A stretch of DNA of 64,000 nt from Emiliania huxleyi CCMP1516 (GCF_000372725.1 NW_005200507.1:215328-279327), one strand, 5' to 3'. Counted from the stretch's first letter, positions 8,914-20,114 are shown. Notes: generated by a model from the sequence alone, not told the origin. Numbers and translations are program-made.

Positions 8914-10170
8914 TCACCAATTCTCGCAGCGACCTTCATGCCACCTCTCGTTCTTCTGGTAGATGAACTCGCACAGCGGGATGGCCGGGATAGAGACGGC
9001 GATGGCCAACATGACAAACAGGTTCAGACACGCCGCAAACTCCGCCTCCGTCTTGACATAGGCAATGGTAGCCTTGGTGCCGCCTCCCTTTCCGGTCACG
9101 GTGGTGACGTCTGCGCGATCGCAGCTCTCACCCCGACTGATGAACGTGGAGACATTCGCCCAGAGCAGCGACATGGAACCGGTGACGCTCGTCCCCTCTG
9201 GTCCACTGAGGCCGTCAGACTCGGTCGCTGAAGTGACATATTTGAAGCCCCCTTTCAGGTAGTCCGTCCACTTTTCTTTCTCCCTCTCGAGCAGCGCCTT
9301 TGCGGCGTCGTCCCCCGCCGTGTCGATCGCCTGGTCAATCTCTTCGATCACTTGCTGGATCTGTGTCGCCGCGTCAATCTGGGAGATTCTCCCAGTTTGC
9401 ATTGCCGCCGTCACCTCGGATGGTTTTGTGGTCCGCTTGATCTCGAAAGTCGTGCCCTTCTCGGGTTGGCGGTGCAGGGCTACAAAGCGCTGCAGCATTC
9501 CCCCTCCCAGGACCCGCAGGAACCGTGGTCGGAGCAGGTTCGCGATGGTCATGGTGCTCACCGCCGCCGTGCCGAGGAGCACTTTCGCGTTGTTAGCCAC
9601 GACAGTGGCGGCGGGGCAAGTATGGGAGGTGTCGTAGTCGCACGACGCGAGGTTGCCGCCGCACGTCGGGCACACAGCATCTGCTGCTGCAACCAGGAAC
9701 GTGAGGAAGAACAAGAGGCTCCCGATAAATGCCCGGCGCGATTGGCCCACATACCGTGGGATGAGCAGGGACAGGTAGTCGCTGCCCCTGGTGGTCGAGG
9801 GTCGCGACCCCCCCTTCTTGTCGCCCGTGGTGTGGTGCTCACCCCCACCTGTCAGCAACAGAACGTAGGCCGTGGTCACAATGAGCGCGGGCAGGACGAA
9901 CTCGAGAATCGCCCTGGGGTACTTGGAGGGGCTGGTGGCGGTGAGAGCTGCGCTCATGACGCAGCCGGAGGCCCCGCCAACCGTAATGGGTAGGCTGAGT
10001 TGGTCTGACTCCATGGTGAGGTTGTTGCCAACTAGCCCCGGAAAGCCTTGCATCAACACGAGGCAAAGGGCACCGACTGCGGGCCACGAGGCAAAGCCTC
10101 GGCCCCACGAAGGCCAGCCCATGTCCCAGACCATAGCTCCCGCGTTCCCGTCGGGCTCCAAAGCAGGCAT
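8914..10170 (-). CDS. Hypothetical multi-pass membrane protein, 418 aa
   Basis: A single open frame runs from an ATG at 10170 to a stop at 8914. Hydrophobic segments lie at about residues 26-48 (WPAVGALCLVLMQGFPGLV), 87-106 (LEFVLPALIVTTAYVLLL), 147-163 (FIGSLLFFLTFLVAA) and near the C-terminus (LNLFVMLAIAVSIPAIPL). Between the third and fourth lies a Cys-rich knot (CPTCGG, CDYDTSHTC) and then a charged, helical stretch (QIQQVIEEIDQAIDTAGDD). I do not recognise the family. Base composition is visibly less GC-rich than neighbouring genes, and a LINE tail abuts its 3' end. It may therefore be the last exon of a larger or mobile-element-borne gene; I see no transposase or reverse-transcriptase motif. 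Confidence 0.6.
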   Translation of the reverse strand: MPALEPDGNAGAMVWDMGWPSWGRGFASWPAVGALCLVLMQGFPGLVGNNLTMESDQLSLPITVGGASGCVMSAALTATSPSKYPRAILEFVLPALIVTTAYVLLLTGGGEHHTTGDKKGGSRPSTTRGSDYLSLLIPRYVGQSRRAFIGSLLFFLTFLVAAADAVCPTCGGNLASCDYDTSHTCPAATVVANNAKVLLGTAAVSTMTIANLLRPRFLRVLGGGMLQRFVALHRQPEKGTTFEIKRTTKPSEVTAAMQTGRISQIDAATQIQQVIEEIDQAIDTAGDDAAKALLEREKEKWTDYLKGGFKYVTSATESDGLSGPEGTSVTGSMSLLWANVSTFISRGESCDRADVTTVTGKGGGTKATIAYVKTEAEFAACLNLFVMLAIAVSIPAIPLCEFIYQKNERWHEGRCENW

Positions 10171-10510
10171 AGCACAAGCCGCCGCCAGGCGCGCTTGCGA
10201 AACACCGACGGCAAACGTAAATTCGTAGGCGCCCGACGGAATTAATCCCGATTAGGCGCCCGCGACACACTGAATACCCCGGGCGGGCCTCCGCTCCGGG
10301 GCTGCTCTATCTCCATTGTCTGCACGCAACCATGGTTATGCCCTTCACACCCCCAGCCCTCGTGTCACCGTTGTCCAACACCTTTTGGGTGTCACACTGC
10401 ACAGCTCTTCACAACGAACCTCTCTATCTCTGCGGCGCTGACACACGCGAGTGAGTGACTCCTCCCTTGACGCCTGCGTGGACCTGAACGCGGCGCGCGA
10501 TCTACCCTTC

Positions 10511-13160
10511 ATGTCCCCAGCGGGTGCGCTAGTAGCCGACGGCGAGGCGGCCTGCGAGGGCAGCGAGAAGGCGGCGAGGAGCCTGCTCGCCGCGCCGTGC
10601 GCGGCTTGCAACACCGTCAACGAGGTGGCCATCCCTGTGGATGGGGGGCGCTCGTTCACCGTCAAATGCTACTCGTGCGCCGCGCTCAACCGCCTGACGG
10701 TCGACACCGGCGGCGGTCCCATCGTGGCTGCGCGCACGCCGAGCGACTGGCGCGACAGTGGCGGCGACGGCGATTCGGCTAGCGCCAGGCAGCAGCAGGC
10801 GGCGCAGCCGCGGGGCTCCGCGTCTGAGCTGCTGGCGGCAGGGCTAGCGAGTGTGCCGCTGAAGAAGCGGGCAAAGTCTGCGCTGGCCCTCTCCCTCGCT
10901 GCCGGCTCGGAGGCTGCCGCCAAGCGAAAGGGCGGGCAGTCGGCCGCACCAGCAGACCGGCAGGCGCCTCCTCCCGCCCCGGCGCCGGCACCTCCACCGC
11001 CACAGCCGGCCCGGACGTCGTCGGCGAGCAAGAAGGTGGTTGTGCGGACGGGGCACGACGTGGTCGCGCTCTTCCATGACGGCTACTTTTACGGCGGCAC
11101 CGTCGACGACGCGAAGATGAGCGACTCGGCCGGCGGCCCGGCGGGCGGTAGCGGGAGAGGCGAGGGCGCGCCTCGGTGCATTGGTCGGGGGAGGGGCGGC
11201 TCCGCGTCACGCCCTCGGCGCCGTTCCCTAGGCGCCTCCTTCCTCGTGGGGTGGGACGACGGTGCTCGCCTCTCGTGCGGGAGTCGGGCGGCGCACCCCT
11301 CGCCCTCAGAGCCTTGCACGCGCTTGCTGCAGGCGACGACCCCTCGTGGGTGGAAGCGCACAACGTGGCGCTCGTCTCGCGCGTGCCTCCGCTCTGCGAG
11401 ATGGCGAGCGGCACGCGGGTGAGGCCTCACGCCCACGCCCACGCCGTTTTGCCCGCCGCGTCACGGGGCGGGGCAGCACGGCTCTTGCCGGTGACCGCTC
11501 CTGTGGTGACCCCTCGTGTGCTCGTGCCTTCCGCGCAGGTGCTCGCCCTGTGGCAGGGCTCGGTCACTGTGGAGGTGCGGCGGGAGGGGGGCGGGCGGAG
11601 GGAAAGGAGTGGCGGTGCGGAGATCGGCCTCCCCCTCCCGCCCCCCCTCCTCCTTGCGCCCCTGTGCAGGACAACGACTCGGAGGAGGAGGTCTGGTTCG
11701 CGGCCGAGGTGGTCGGAGAAGGGCGCGGCGCGGAGGAGCTCTCGCTGCGCTGGATCGATGGAGGCGCGCCAGCAGAGGGCGGACCCCTCGCCCCGCCCCT
11801 CCGGCGCGAGCACCCTCGGAGGTTGTGCTGTCAGGCGAGCTCTTCGAGGCGCCGCCCGAGGCGATCCGCACCTTCGTCTCCTCCATCGCCGCGCCGCTCG
11901 AGCTGCGCACGCGCTCGGGGAAGAGCGAGCGGGGCGAGGGCGGCGCCAGCGGATGCGCCAGGGGCGGCGCCAGGGGCGGCACGGCAGGCCGTTCCAAGCC
12001 GTCGAAGCGCTCGCGCGACGCGGCCGAGGCGGGCGCAGAGGAGGCTGCTGCCGACGAGGCGCTGCTGGCCGCCGCGATGGCGGAGCTGCGAGACGCGTGG
12101 CGCTGTCCGGGACACGTCCATGACATGTCCGAGACATATCCACAGGCCGAGCTGCGAGACGCGTGGCGAGGCGCGGCGCCGGCGGAAGGGCCGGAGGCGC
12201 GGCTGCAGGTGGATGCGCAGGGCGTGCCCGGGCTGCACGTCGCGACCGACGTCCTCTCTTCGGCGGAGGTCGAGGCGCTGCGCACGGTGCTCGGCGCGCA
12301 CCGCGCGTGGGTGCAAGTGACGTATGGCGCGGCGGGGAGGTGGCGCGGCCTCGGGCAAGGGGCTTTGGGTGCGGGAGGGCGTCGCGTCACGCCTCTCGCT
12401 GCGAGCAGGTACCACGACCTCACCTCTGCGGTGGAGCGCGTCGACTTTTGCCCCGCCGAGGCGGAGGCGGAGGCGGAGGGGGAGGGGTCGCGTCTGGAGG
12501 GGTCTCGGATGTGGCCGCTCGACGAGACGCACGCCGAGCTGCTGCGGCTGGTCGAGGGACGCCTCCGCGCGGTCTTCGCGCCGACGGGGCTGTGGGGCGG
12601 GGCGGCGCCGGCCGACGGGCCCGCCGCTGTCGTGCCAAACGCGCTGCAGCTCACGCGGGTCAGCGCCTTCAACCACATCGCGAACCACTACGACGTGCGC
12701 GACATGTGGAAGGAGGGGATCGCGACGCTGGCGTGGTCCGAGCTGCCGACCGAGGGCGAGCTGCGCGGCGAGGCCTTCTCGCTCTTAATTGACTATTGAC
12801 TAACTATTAATTCACTATCAATTAGGCGAGCTGCGCGGCGAGGCCTTCTCGCTCTGCATGCAGCTCGGCGCCAAGAAGGCGGAGCGGAGGACGGTGCAGG
12901 TGCCGCTGCCGCCCGGCTCGGCATACGTCCTCACGGGGGCGTCGCAGGGCGCCACCCGCACCTGCAGCTTGCGCCACGTCGGGCGGGCGGCGTGCAGCTG
13001 CTGCTGGACACACGGCGTGACGCTGAGCGGGCCGGCGAGGGTGAGCCGCCAGTCGCTCACTTTGCGCGCGCTCGCCGACGACGAGTCGGACTCGGATTCG
13101 GAGGCGGAGGGCGGCGGCGGCGGGGGCGGCGACGAACCGCTTGCTTCCGACGGGGCGTGA
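10511..13160 (+). CDS. Zinc-finger, double Tudor-like and AlkB-type dioxygenase fusion
   Basis: Eight exons (10511-11261, 11333-11418, 11539-11574, 11670-11763, 11835-12079, 12146-12342, 12409-12755, 12826-13160) give 696 codons plus stop with consistent phases. The N-terminus has a CxxC...CxxC finger (CAACNT to CYSC). Next come two Tudor-like segments: DVVALFHDGYFYGGTVDD with FLVGWDDGDDPSW, and VLALWQ with VWFAAEVV and LSLRWIDGG. The C-terminal third resembles AlkB-family 2-oxoglutarate/Fe(II) oxygenases: NHIANHYDVRDMW, GIATLAW, then VPLPPGSAYVLTG and WTHGVT. AlkB proteins oxidatively demethylate nucleic acids or proteins; the Tudor modules would recruit it to methylated chromatin or arginines (inference). 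The Fe-binding HxD is read from NHYD, with a distal H in WTHG. The first ATG at 10511 is used; an upstream exon is possible. Confidence 0.75.
12080..12168 (+). repeat. Introner with 23-bp flanking repeat in Tudor-AlkB
   Basis: Positions 12080-12102 and 12146-12168 are direct repeats with one mismatch (AELRDAWR in both). The insert 12103-12145 is nearly the same sequence as the GCLC introner insert at 655-695 read in gene orientation: a block of about 26 bp is identical. Removing 12080-12145 as a 66-nt GC-AG intron restores one copy. Retention would also keep the frame and add 22 residues, so splicing here needs RNA evidence. Confidence 0.8.
12755..12855 (+). repeat. AT-rich introner with perfect 31-bp flanking repeat
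   Basis: 12755-12785 equals 12825-12855. The 39-bp insert (12786-12824) is almost pure A/T with a branch-point-like GACTAAC and ends TCAATTA before the acceptor G. Splicing 12756-12825 (70 nt, GC-AG) joins TEG to ELRGEAFSLCMQL and restores the AlkB domain; retention stops translation within 15 codons. Confidence 0.88.
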
Positions 13161-16100
13161 GCGAAGAAGGAGGTTTGTGGCGAGCAAAGAGCTGTTTGCC
13201 GCGAGTGGCTTCGTAGCCGGAGAATGTCGAGCGCGCGAGATTGCGGATCCGAGCGCACAACCCTCAACCGGTCTCCACCAGAGCGATGACGATGTCAGAC
13301 GGACATGATATCGGATTGAGAGATCACACAACAGAGAGATTTTGAGGATTTGAGAGATCACAGGCGCGTGGTTTTTGTGCGTCCTCGTGAGGCGTCGTTG
13401 ACGATTGAGGCTTATCCTTATGCCTTAACTCTTATGGTGTGAGCGAAAACGAGAGGGGGTGGAGAGAAGTGTTCGCTTGCTTGTGTTCTTGCCGACTTGA
13501 TCTCTATCTTACACTCTAGTCTCTAGCGCGCACTCCGTATATTATCTCCCACCACCCACGTGTGCGCAGCGGCCGGACGTGCGCGCCCCGGCAGCCCGCG
13601 GCGCACCCTTTCGTCTGCGGGCGGCTTTGCCGTTCGCGGTTCGCTTTCCGGCGGGCATGCCGGCGGGGGCCGGGGCGCGGGGGCAGCAGGGCGCGAGGGC
13701 GCGAGGGGACCGAGGCGCGAGGGCGCGCGGCGCCGGCGGCTCGTGTCAAGCTGTCAAGCTGTCAACGTGTGCGGCCGCTGAGGCCTGAGCCGGTGACAGG
13801 TCATGCAAATAAAATCTGAGATTTATTCGAGGGTGTATGTGTGTGTGTGTATCGTCGATGTCTCTCTCTCTCGATGTCCCAAAAGTCAGCGTTGCGGAGT
13901 TGCGAGAAGCGATGGGCGCCCCTCAAAACGCCCATAGAGCCACCGCCTCGCTCGCCCGAGCCGCTCCGACTGGAGGGCGCTGCGCTCGCCCGGCATCGAG
14001 CCGGTGCACCACCCGCCCCCAAACGCGGGTCCGGACCCCCCTCGTCGCCAGCGGCAGCCGCTGGCTCGACGAGCAGCACCCGCTCGGCCGCCTCCTTGGC
14101 CCGGCCGCCGCTGTCGCGGCTGTCGGGCTCCGCGACAGCCGTCAACCACCGACCAGCGGTGGCTGGGCCGCTATGGATGTGGAAAGTGCAAAAATGCATA
14201 CGCGCTTTTGCGACCCCGCAGCATGGTTTGATAAAAGGCACCGTTCTCGAGTCGGCGAACTCACCATTTTATTTTCGAGTTTAGGTCTCGTGACGGCTAT
14301 CTCGACCCGGCGCGCGAAATCTGCAGCTACGAGGCCTGGGTCGGGGCTATGAGTGGGCTACATGCCGCTTGCCGCGGCTCCTAGGTCGACGAAACGCTCG
14401 CGCTTCACCCTCCCCCCCTCTGACGAAAGGTGTCTGCGTCGCGCGCTAACCGGCAAAGAATCTAACGGCGGGCGATGGCGGCGCGCGGCGACGCTTCTGA
14501 CTCAAAGGAAGGTCGCCCACACACCCACCCTCACCACAACGCCGTAGGCGGGTCGAGGCTGCCCTCCACCCGCTCGCGCTTGCCTCACCTAGGCGACCGG
14601 GTAGGCTCCCTCTAGATGGCGCCCGAGACACCTTCACGGCGGCGCTTCTGCCCGCGACAGCGGCGCCTGAGCGCGTGGGCTGGACGGCCCCTCGGGGAGG
14701 CCCGCGGGGCGGCGGGAGAGAGCTCTCCCGCCGTCGTGGCGCACCATATCGCCCGTAGACGCCTCTTTATAGTCGCCTTTTAGCACCTCCTCTCTACACG
14801 CCGCCGAGTACACCCCGCCGCACCGCATCACCGCCCCCTTCCCTGCCCCGTCGCCCTCCTGAGCTCTCCCCCCTTTGCTCCAGCCACCCACAGGACGGCT
14901 GGGCCATCGGCCCACGTGACAGGCGCCCGGGACGGCCGGGGAGCGGCCCCGTATTTTGAGCCCTCTCGGGCCACCCTCGGGCGCGTCCGCCGGCCGGCAG
15001 AGCACCGCTTGGGCGACTCTGACGGCCCGCCCGACCACCGCCCTCGATCGTGCCGCTCCCCCGGCGTCAGTGGCGGGCTGGGGGGGGCAGGCGGCGTCCG
15101 CGCAGCCCCTCGTGGGGGTGCCCACCGCTCTCCTCTCACCTCTCCCCCCCCGCCCGTGGCACCCCACGCACGCGTCCCTCCTCAGGGGCGCAAGGCGGCA
15201 CGTTCAACGCTTGCCTCGGCCCACCTCGCCATCACGCCCGCCGCCGCGACCAAGGAGGTGGCCTCGGCGGCCCAGACGAAGCCCGTGCGGCTCGTTTGGG
15301 AGCCGCGCGCCGTCCCTCTCTCGCCCGCGCTGCTCACACGGCCCAAGCCCACGTCCCTCCGGTCGCAGGCGCCGCCTGGGAGTAACCAGCGCCCCTCCCG
15401 AGCACCTTCCCGGCGGGCAGCGCCTCCGTAGCGGCGCTGGCGGCCCCTGCGAGCCGGCCGGCGCCACGAGTGAGTATTCGAAGGCGCGCGCGTCCCCTCT
15501 CTCCCCGGCCCGCCGCGTCTCTCTGACCACCCCTCCCCCTCCCGGGTCAGGCGTGCATCGGGCGTACAAAATGGCCGCGGGGCGCCGTCCAGCGACGCTG
15601 TCTCTTCCGCCTGAGCGGTGGGCAACTCTCTGGCCGGGCTCGGGCCCTCTCGGGCTGCTGCGAGCTGCGCGATGCGCGTCCCCTCCGCCGCACGGCCGTG
15701 CCCCTGCCCCTCACCCTCCGACTCCGCCGCAGGACCGGTCTGGCGACCAGGGACGACCGCCTAGAGCAGCATCATCGACCATCCCGACCCCGTGGGGGGC
15801 GGGGCGGGCCAGCGAGACGTAAGAGCGCCCCTCCCCCCCTCTCGCGGCGCGTCCCCTCCTTCCTCCCCGCACCCCGCCACCCGGCTCGCCGCCCCGTCGC
15901 CGTCGCGAGCCAGCCCTCGGCCAGGTACTGCCAAAGGCGGCCGCAAGCAGCGCCATCGCTACCAGCGCCACCGTGCTGGCGCTGGTGAGCTCTGCGGCCC
16001 GTGTAGCGGCCCCTTAGCCCGTCGCCCGGGCACATGGCGCCCTCACACCGCTCCTCGCCTCCGTCTCGCAGGCCAAAATCGTCGACATCGCGTCGGCACT

Positions 16101-16440
16101 CTCGACGGCGCGCCTGGGCTCGGAGAGGGCGGCCTGGGCGGTGCGGGGTGGCTGGGCTGCCCCCCTCCCGCGGTGCGCCAAGCCTCGGGGGTCGGGGAGA
16201 CCATCTCGGGTCGCTGAGGGGGCGGGTCGGACGCCCGATCCGGCTGCTGGCCGGAGGACGTCGCCGGTTCCGCGATTTTGGGCGCCCCAGTCGCCTCCAG
16301 CCGGGCCGAGCGGCGCCAGCTGGTAGCTGGGGCCGCAGGGCGGTCGGGCCGACACCGTGTGCTAGTCGGGGTGGGTTGTCTAGGGGTGTAAAGGTCGGTA
16401 GAGTGTCCGTTTGTGGCCTCCGGACGGGCTCTGGTCGGGA
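13161..16440. other. Gene-poor GC-rich interval; possible short-exon gene
   Basis: 13161-13530 is plain intergenic sequence. From 13560 the DNA is very GC-rich and open in many frames without recognisable homology. A few segments between intron-like borders read like protein on the plus strand: KAARSTLASAHLAITPAAA (about 15190), VLPKAAASSAIATSATVL (about 15924-15980) and AKIVDIASALSTARLGSERA (about 16073-16130). These could be exons of an Ala-rich gene, but no start, stop or family could be fixed, so no CDS is called. Confidence 0.35.
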
Positions 16441-16447
16441 GCCCCGT

Positions 16448-18260
16448 CTGGGGGGGCGACCCCCCCATCTTTGTTTACCGAATGCGTCTCTGGATTAGAG
16501 TGCGTCTAGTAGGCCTCCTACTTAGACGCTCGCTGTCCTCGGTATGCTCGAGCATCCTAAGATGCGCGAGTCTATATTAGTTGCTCCGCGCATCCCGAAT
16601 TGCTCGCGGCATCTCCGATTGGCGTTGCTGTCTCAAAAGACGCGCCGTGCATACTGTGAACAGCGCGTGTCTCAGAAGACGCGCGCATATTTTGAACAGC
16701 GTGTGGATCTCAAGAAATACACGCACGTATAAAAACAAAAAAGAAAACGAAAATCGGTGTGGCGAGCGCTGCGCGGCGGGCCGTGCCCCCGGCTGTGCGC
16801 CGCGGCTGCTGCGCTACTACTCGCACAGCCGCGGCGCGCCCACCCGAGCACTCGTGGGTGGGCGCCCTATAGCCTCTCCGCGCAACGTGCTGGGGCACGG
16901 ACAGCGGCTCTCACGTGTGGCAGCGGCAGCAGGCCCACCGCTGCACCGACTCACACTGAACAGCACGCACAGGACACAGTCACAGAACACTGCCCCTGAC
17001 GCCACTCACGGCCACGGGCTACTCAGACTTGGACACAGGCACCTCGCTTAGCACTCCGTGCACGTGGCTGCCGGTTGCCGTCACCAGCGCCGCTTCCTGC
17101 CCAGATCAAACACCTGCGACGTGGCGGAGGCGATGAGCGGCCCGCGGTCGCCGTGAGAGCGCGCGTGGTGGGCGACGGCTCACCGATCGAGCGGAAGCGG
17201 TCACGCTGTGGGGGCGGCGGAAGCGGTCACGCTGTGGGGGCGGCGGCGAGGCGGGCAAGCCACCCGCAGATCCCCAGAAGGACGCCGTCGCGAGGTCGAG
17301 GGCGGGCGGCGGGGGCGGCGAGAGCGAGGCGCGAGGCGCGAGGCGGTGTTGGCGGCGGCGGTGGCGCGGGCGGCGGCGGTCACGGAGCGGGGGCGAGAGG
17401 GTGGTGGCGAGCAAGACACCCGTGCGCGCTGCGCGGTCGCCGTTCTGACTCACATGCCTGCGGACAGCGCCGACGGGTGGTGAGGAGGGCGGCGAGCCGG
17501 CGGGCACGGTGTGCGCGCGGTCGCCGCGCGCTGGTGGGCGACAGCTCACCGAGCGAGGAGCGAGGAGCGAGTCGGGATGCCCGGTCCCTCAAATCGCCAA
17601 GTCAAACAAGAAAAACCGCGCGGCTGGCCGACTCTCGGAAGTACGCTGTCTTCCGTGTCTAGGCGCACGCCCACGCCCTCAGCCTCGAACTGGCCCCGCT
17701 ACCTGCCGCGCAAACTGGTTGGTGGGGGGGGGAGGCGGCGTCGCCGTCGGATCGTCGTAAGCAGTGCATGCAACTTTGGTCTTTGCGCCCAGAGCTCGTG
17801 GCGCGAGCAGATGCATGCGCGGTGCTGAGAACCTGGTTCTCCAGGAGGGGCAGGCCGCGAGGAGAGACCTCACACGAGCACTCAAGGCAGGGCCCCCAGG
17901 GGGTGCCGAGAGATCACACCGCCTTTTCGTGCTCCCTGGCTCCCTGCTCCCCCCTCGGTGCCCGGTGCACCCGACACACGGTGTCTCCTGAGACGCTTCC
18001 CTGTCCAAGTATAGTAAAATGTGATCTAGTATGCAAGTGCCATCTCAGAACAGCTGTGCATCTATAGATGCTTGTGGCGTCTAAGATGGAACGCGTAACA
18101 AAAGACACGGCGCGGCTATCTCCAGGACAGCCATCGCATCCTAGAATGCCCTGTGTACCCGAGACACATGGTATCTTTGAGATGAAAAGTGCGTCCTAGA
18201 ATGCGTTTTTGCATTCTAGGACGCATCGGTAAACAAAGATGGGGGGGTCGCCCCCCCAGA
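16448..18260. mobile_element. Roughly 1.8-kb element with inverted terminal repeats
   Basis: The left end (16448-16489: GTCTGGGGGGGCGACCCCCC, then ATCTTTGTTTACCGAATGCG) is matched inverted at 18218-18260. Each arm starts with its own small palindrome. Subterminal motifs of the type GCATTCTAGGACGC recur near the right end. The interior has no transposase that I can recognise, only GC-rich open frames and a short tandem duplication at 17200-17245. No clear target-site duplication is visible, so the superfamily is unassigned. Confidence 0.6.
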
Positions 18261-18637
18261 CGCCCGCCGGGCCGGCTGAGGCTGTGTGTCCGTCCACTGT
18301 GGACCCAGTGATGGCCTAGGAGCCCTGCACGGACGGTGTTTATGCTATATAACACCTAGGGACCGCGTGGGGTGGGCGGCGAGCCGCGCATCGGCCGACA
18401 ATGTGCCGGTGTACGCGTTTCGGTCACACTCAGGGCCCGTTTTGCATGACCTGGAGCGCTCGTGTCCGCCGGCCGCCGGCGCCAGCGCGCGGGGGCGGCG
18501 GCCGGCGCGGAGCGACGCCGACGGCTGAAAAAGCGTCAACCAAATACTGTGTATACCCCTCTGCGGACTGCGCGGAACAGTTCGAATGCACACAGAGCTC
18601 CACATTGAGACAAATGTCCGCACTCCGACTTTCACTT

Positions 18638-19806
18638 TCAGGAATCGCCGCGTTTCGCCTTTGGCTTGACCTCCGCCTCCGCCACCGTGCGCACGTAGAC
18701 CGCGTCCGGCGCGCGCTCCCGCTCCCCCATCTCGTACGTGTACGACGCCGCCACGGCGAGCCGGCTGCCGTCGGCGGAAAAGGCGAGGGCCGCGACCGAC
18801 GTTGGCTTCCTCGGGAGCTGGCAGAGTCGCTTCTTGTTGGCGCCGTCCCAGACGTTGACATGCCCGTCGCAGCCGCCCGTCGCAAAGGTGCCGTGCCTCG
18901 GGTGGTAGCAGATGGCGTTGACGGGGAAGGCGGTGCCGACGCCGTCGACCACCGTCCGGTGGCACTTGAAGGCGTACTTGCGCGCCTGCGCCTCGGCGCT
19001 CGGGTCGACGTACTCGACGGCGACGCGACCTACACGGCGCAGCTCCGGCACCCTCACTCGGCGGCGCTCACCCGGCGGGGCTCCGGCGACGCACGCCGCA
19101 CCCTCGACGGACCCGAGTGCGTAGCCGAGCCCGCCCGGCATCTGCGCCACGGCCCGCGTCTGACACTTGAGCGCCGACTCGCGCCGCTGGAGCGGCTCGG
19201 AAGGCCTGGGCGACGGGCGGGCGGGTCACGCGCGCTGTGTGCGAGGTGTGTGCGAGGAGGCATCACACGGGGCCGCGGGCGCGGGAGCAGCCACCGGCGC
19301 AGGTCGAGGAGGTGGACGTGCCGCGCCGCCGTCGCGACCACCACGAGCGGCGCGGGCGGCGGAGGGGCGCCTGGCGCGCCGACGCAGAGCGCAAACACCT
19401 TGTCCGGCTGGGCATAGGTGCCGACGCACGCCTCCGCCGTCCGCACGTCCCACAGCTTGAGCGAGCGGTCCCAGCTGCCGCTCACGCCAGCGCCGACCGC
19501 ACCGCAGAAGCGAACGCAACGGACGCCAGAGGCGTGCCAGCCGAGCACGCGCTCCACGCCCGTCTCAAGCCCGTGCAGCCGCAGCCCGCCGTCCGTTGCG
19601 CCGCTCAGCACGCTGCCCGCGTCGACAAAGTCGACATCGAGCAGCGGCGCCGGCTGCGGCAGCCGGACTACCACGTCGGCCGTGGCCACGTCGTACAGCC
19701 GCAGCGCCGCGTCCCAGCTCGTGACGGCTAGGCTGTCGCCAGTTGGGCCGAAGCGGACGGCGGTGACGCCGTCCGTGGGAGGGTCGGAGAGGGCGTACTC
19801 GGACAT
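18638..19806 (-). CDS. BUB3: Mitotic checkpoint WD40 protein BUB3
   Basis: Seven-blade WD40 protein of the spindle-assembly checkpoint, binding GLEBS motifs of BUB1/BUBR1 at kinetochores. Three exons (19806-19295, 19205-19102, 19029-18638) give 335 codons plus stop, close to the usual 326-340. The N-terminus [20 protein letters not shown] and the stretch [46 protein letters not shown] and ASYTYEMGE are diagnostic of BUB3 rather than its relative RAE1. Both introns are GT-AG. The start is the in-frame ATG at 19806, matching the family N-terminus. Confidence 0.95.
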
Positions 19807-19898
19807 GGGCGTGGTGGTGCGTGATGCCGTGGGGCGAGCGGCACTCAAAAACGAGCGCGCGAGCCAGGAAAAAGAATTTTGATTGGGATAAAATATAG

Positions 19899-19945
19899 GG
19901 CCGTCCCATCCCTCCCTTGGGTTGTCTGTTTTCTTTATTTTTCAG
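19899..19945 (+). mobile_element. LINE 3'-tail fragment (family 1), truncated
   Basis: CCGTCCCATCCCTCCC, then TTGGGTTGTCTGTTTTCTTT and a T-rich end. Only the last part of the tail remains. It is followed within 20 bp by a family-2 repeat, the same kind of juxtaposition as at other tails. Confidence 0.75.
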
Positions 19946-19962
19946 GGCCAGGGTCTGTCAGA

Positions 19963-20103
19963 GTCCCCAGAAACCCGAGGAGTCACACAGCCCACCTGTG
20001 TGGTGCACGCCCTGCGAGCGGGGCGGGGCGGTGCGCACTGTGCCTCTGTGTTCGTGCGTCGCTCGCCCATCTCTCCTGGAGGTGACTGCTCTATTTATAG
20101 CAG
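19963..20103 (+). repeat. Dispersed repeat family 2 (TTTA-tailed)
   Basis: Starts CCAGAAACCCGAGGAGTCAC, contains CGCCCTGCGAGCGGGGCGG and CCCATCTCTCC, and ends CTCTATTTATAG. Copies lie at 33820-33955 (same strand) and 56161-56265 (inverted), where the tail is a longer TTTA microsatellite. The uniform 3' end suggests a LINE or SINE 3' region. Confidence 0.75.
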
Positions 20104-20114
20104 ACCAGGCTCCT

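Noticed and set aside
14634..15167. Minus-strand Arg/Gly-rich frame as a gene
   Set aside because: Composition follows GC bias only; no start context, domain or exon logic.
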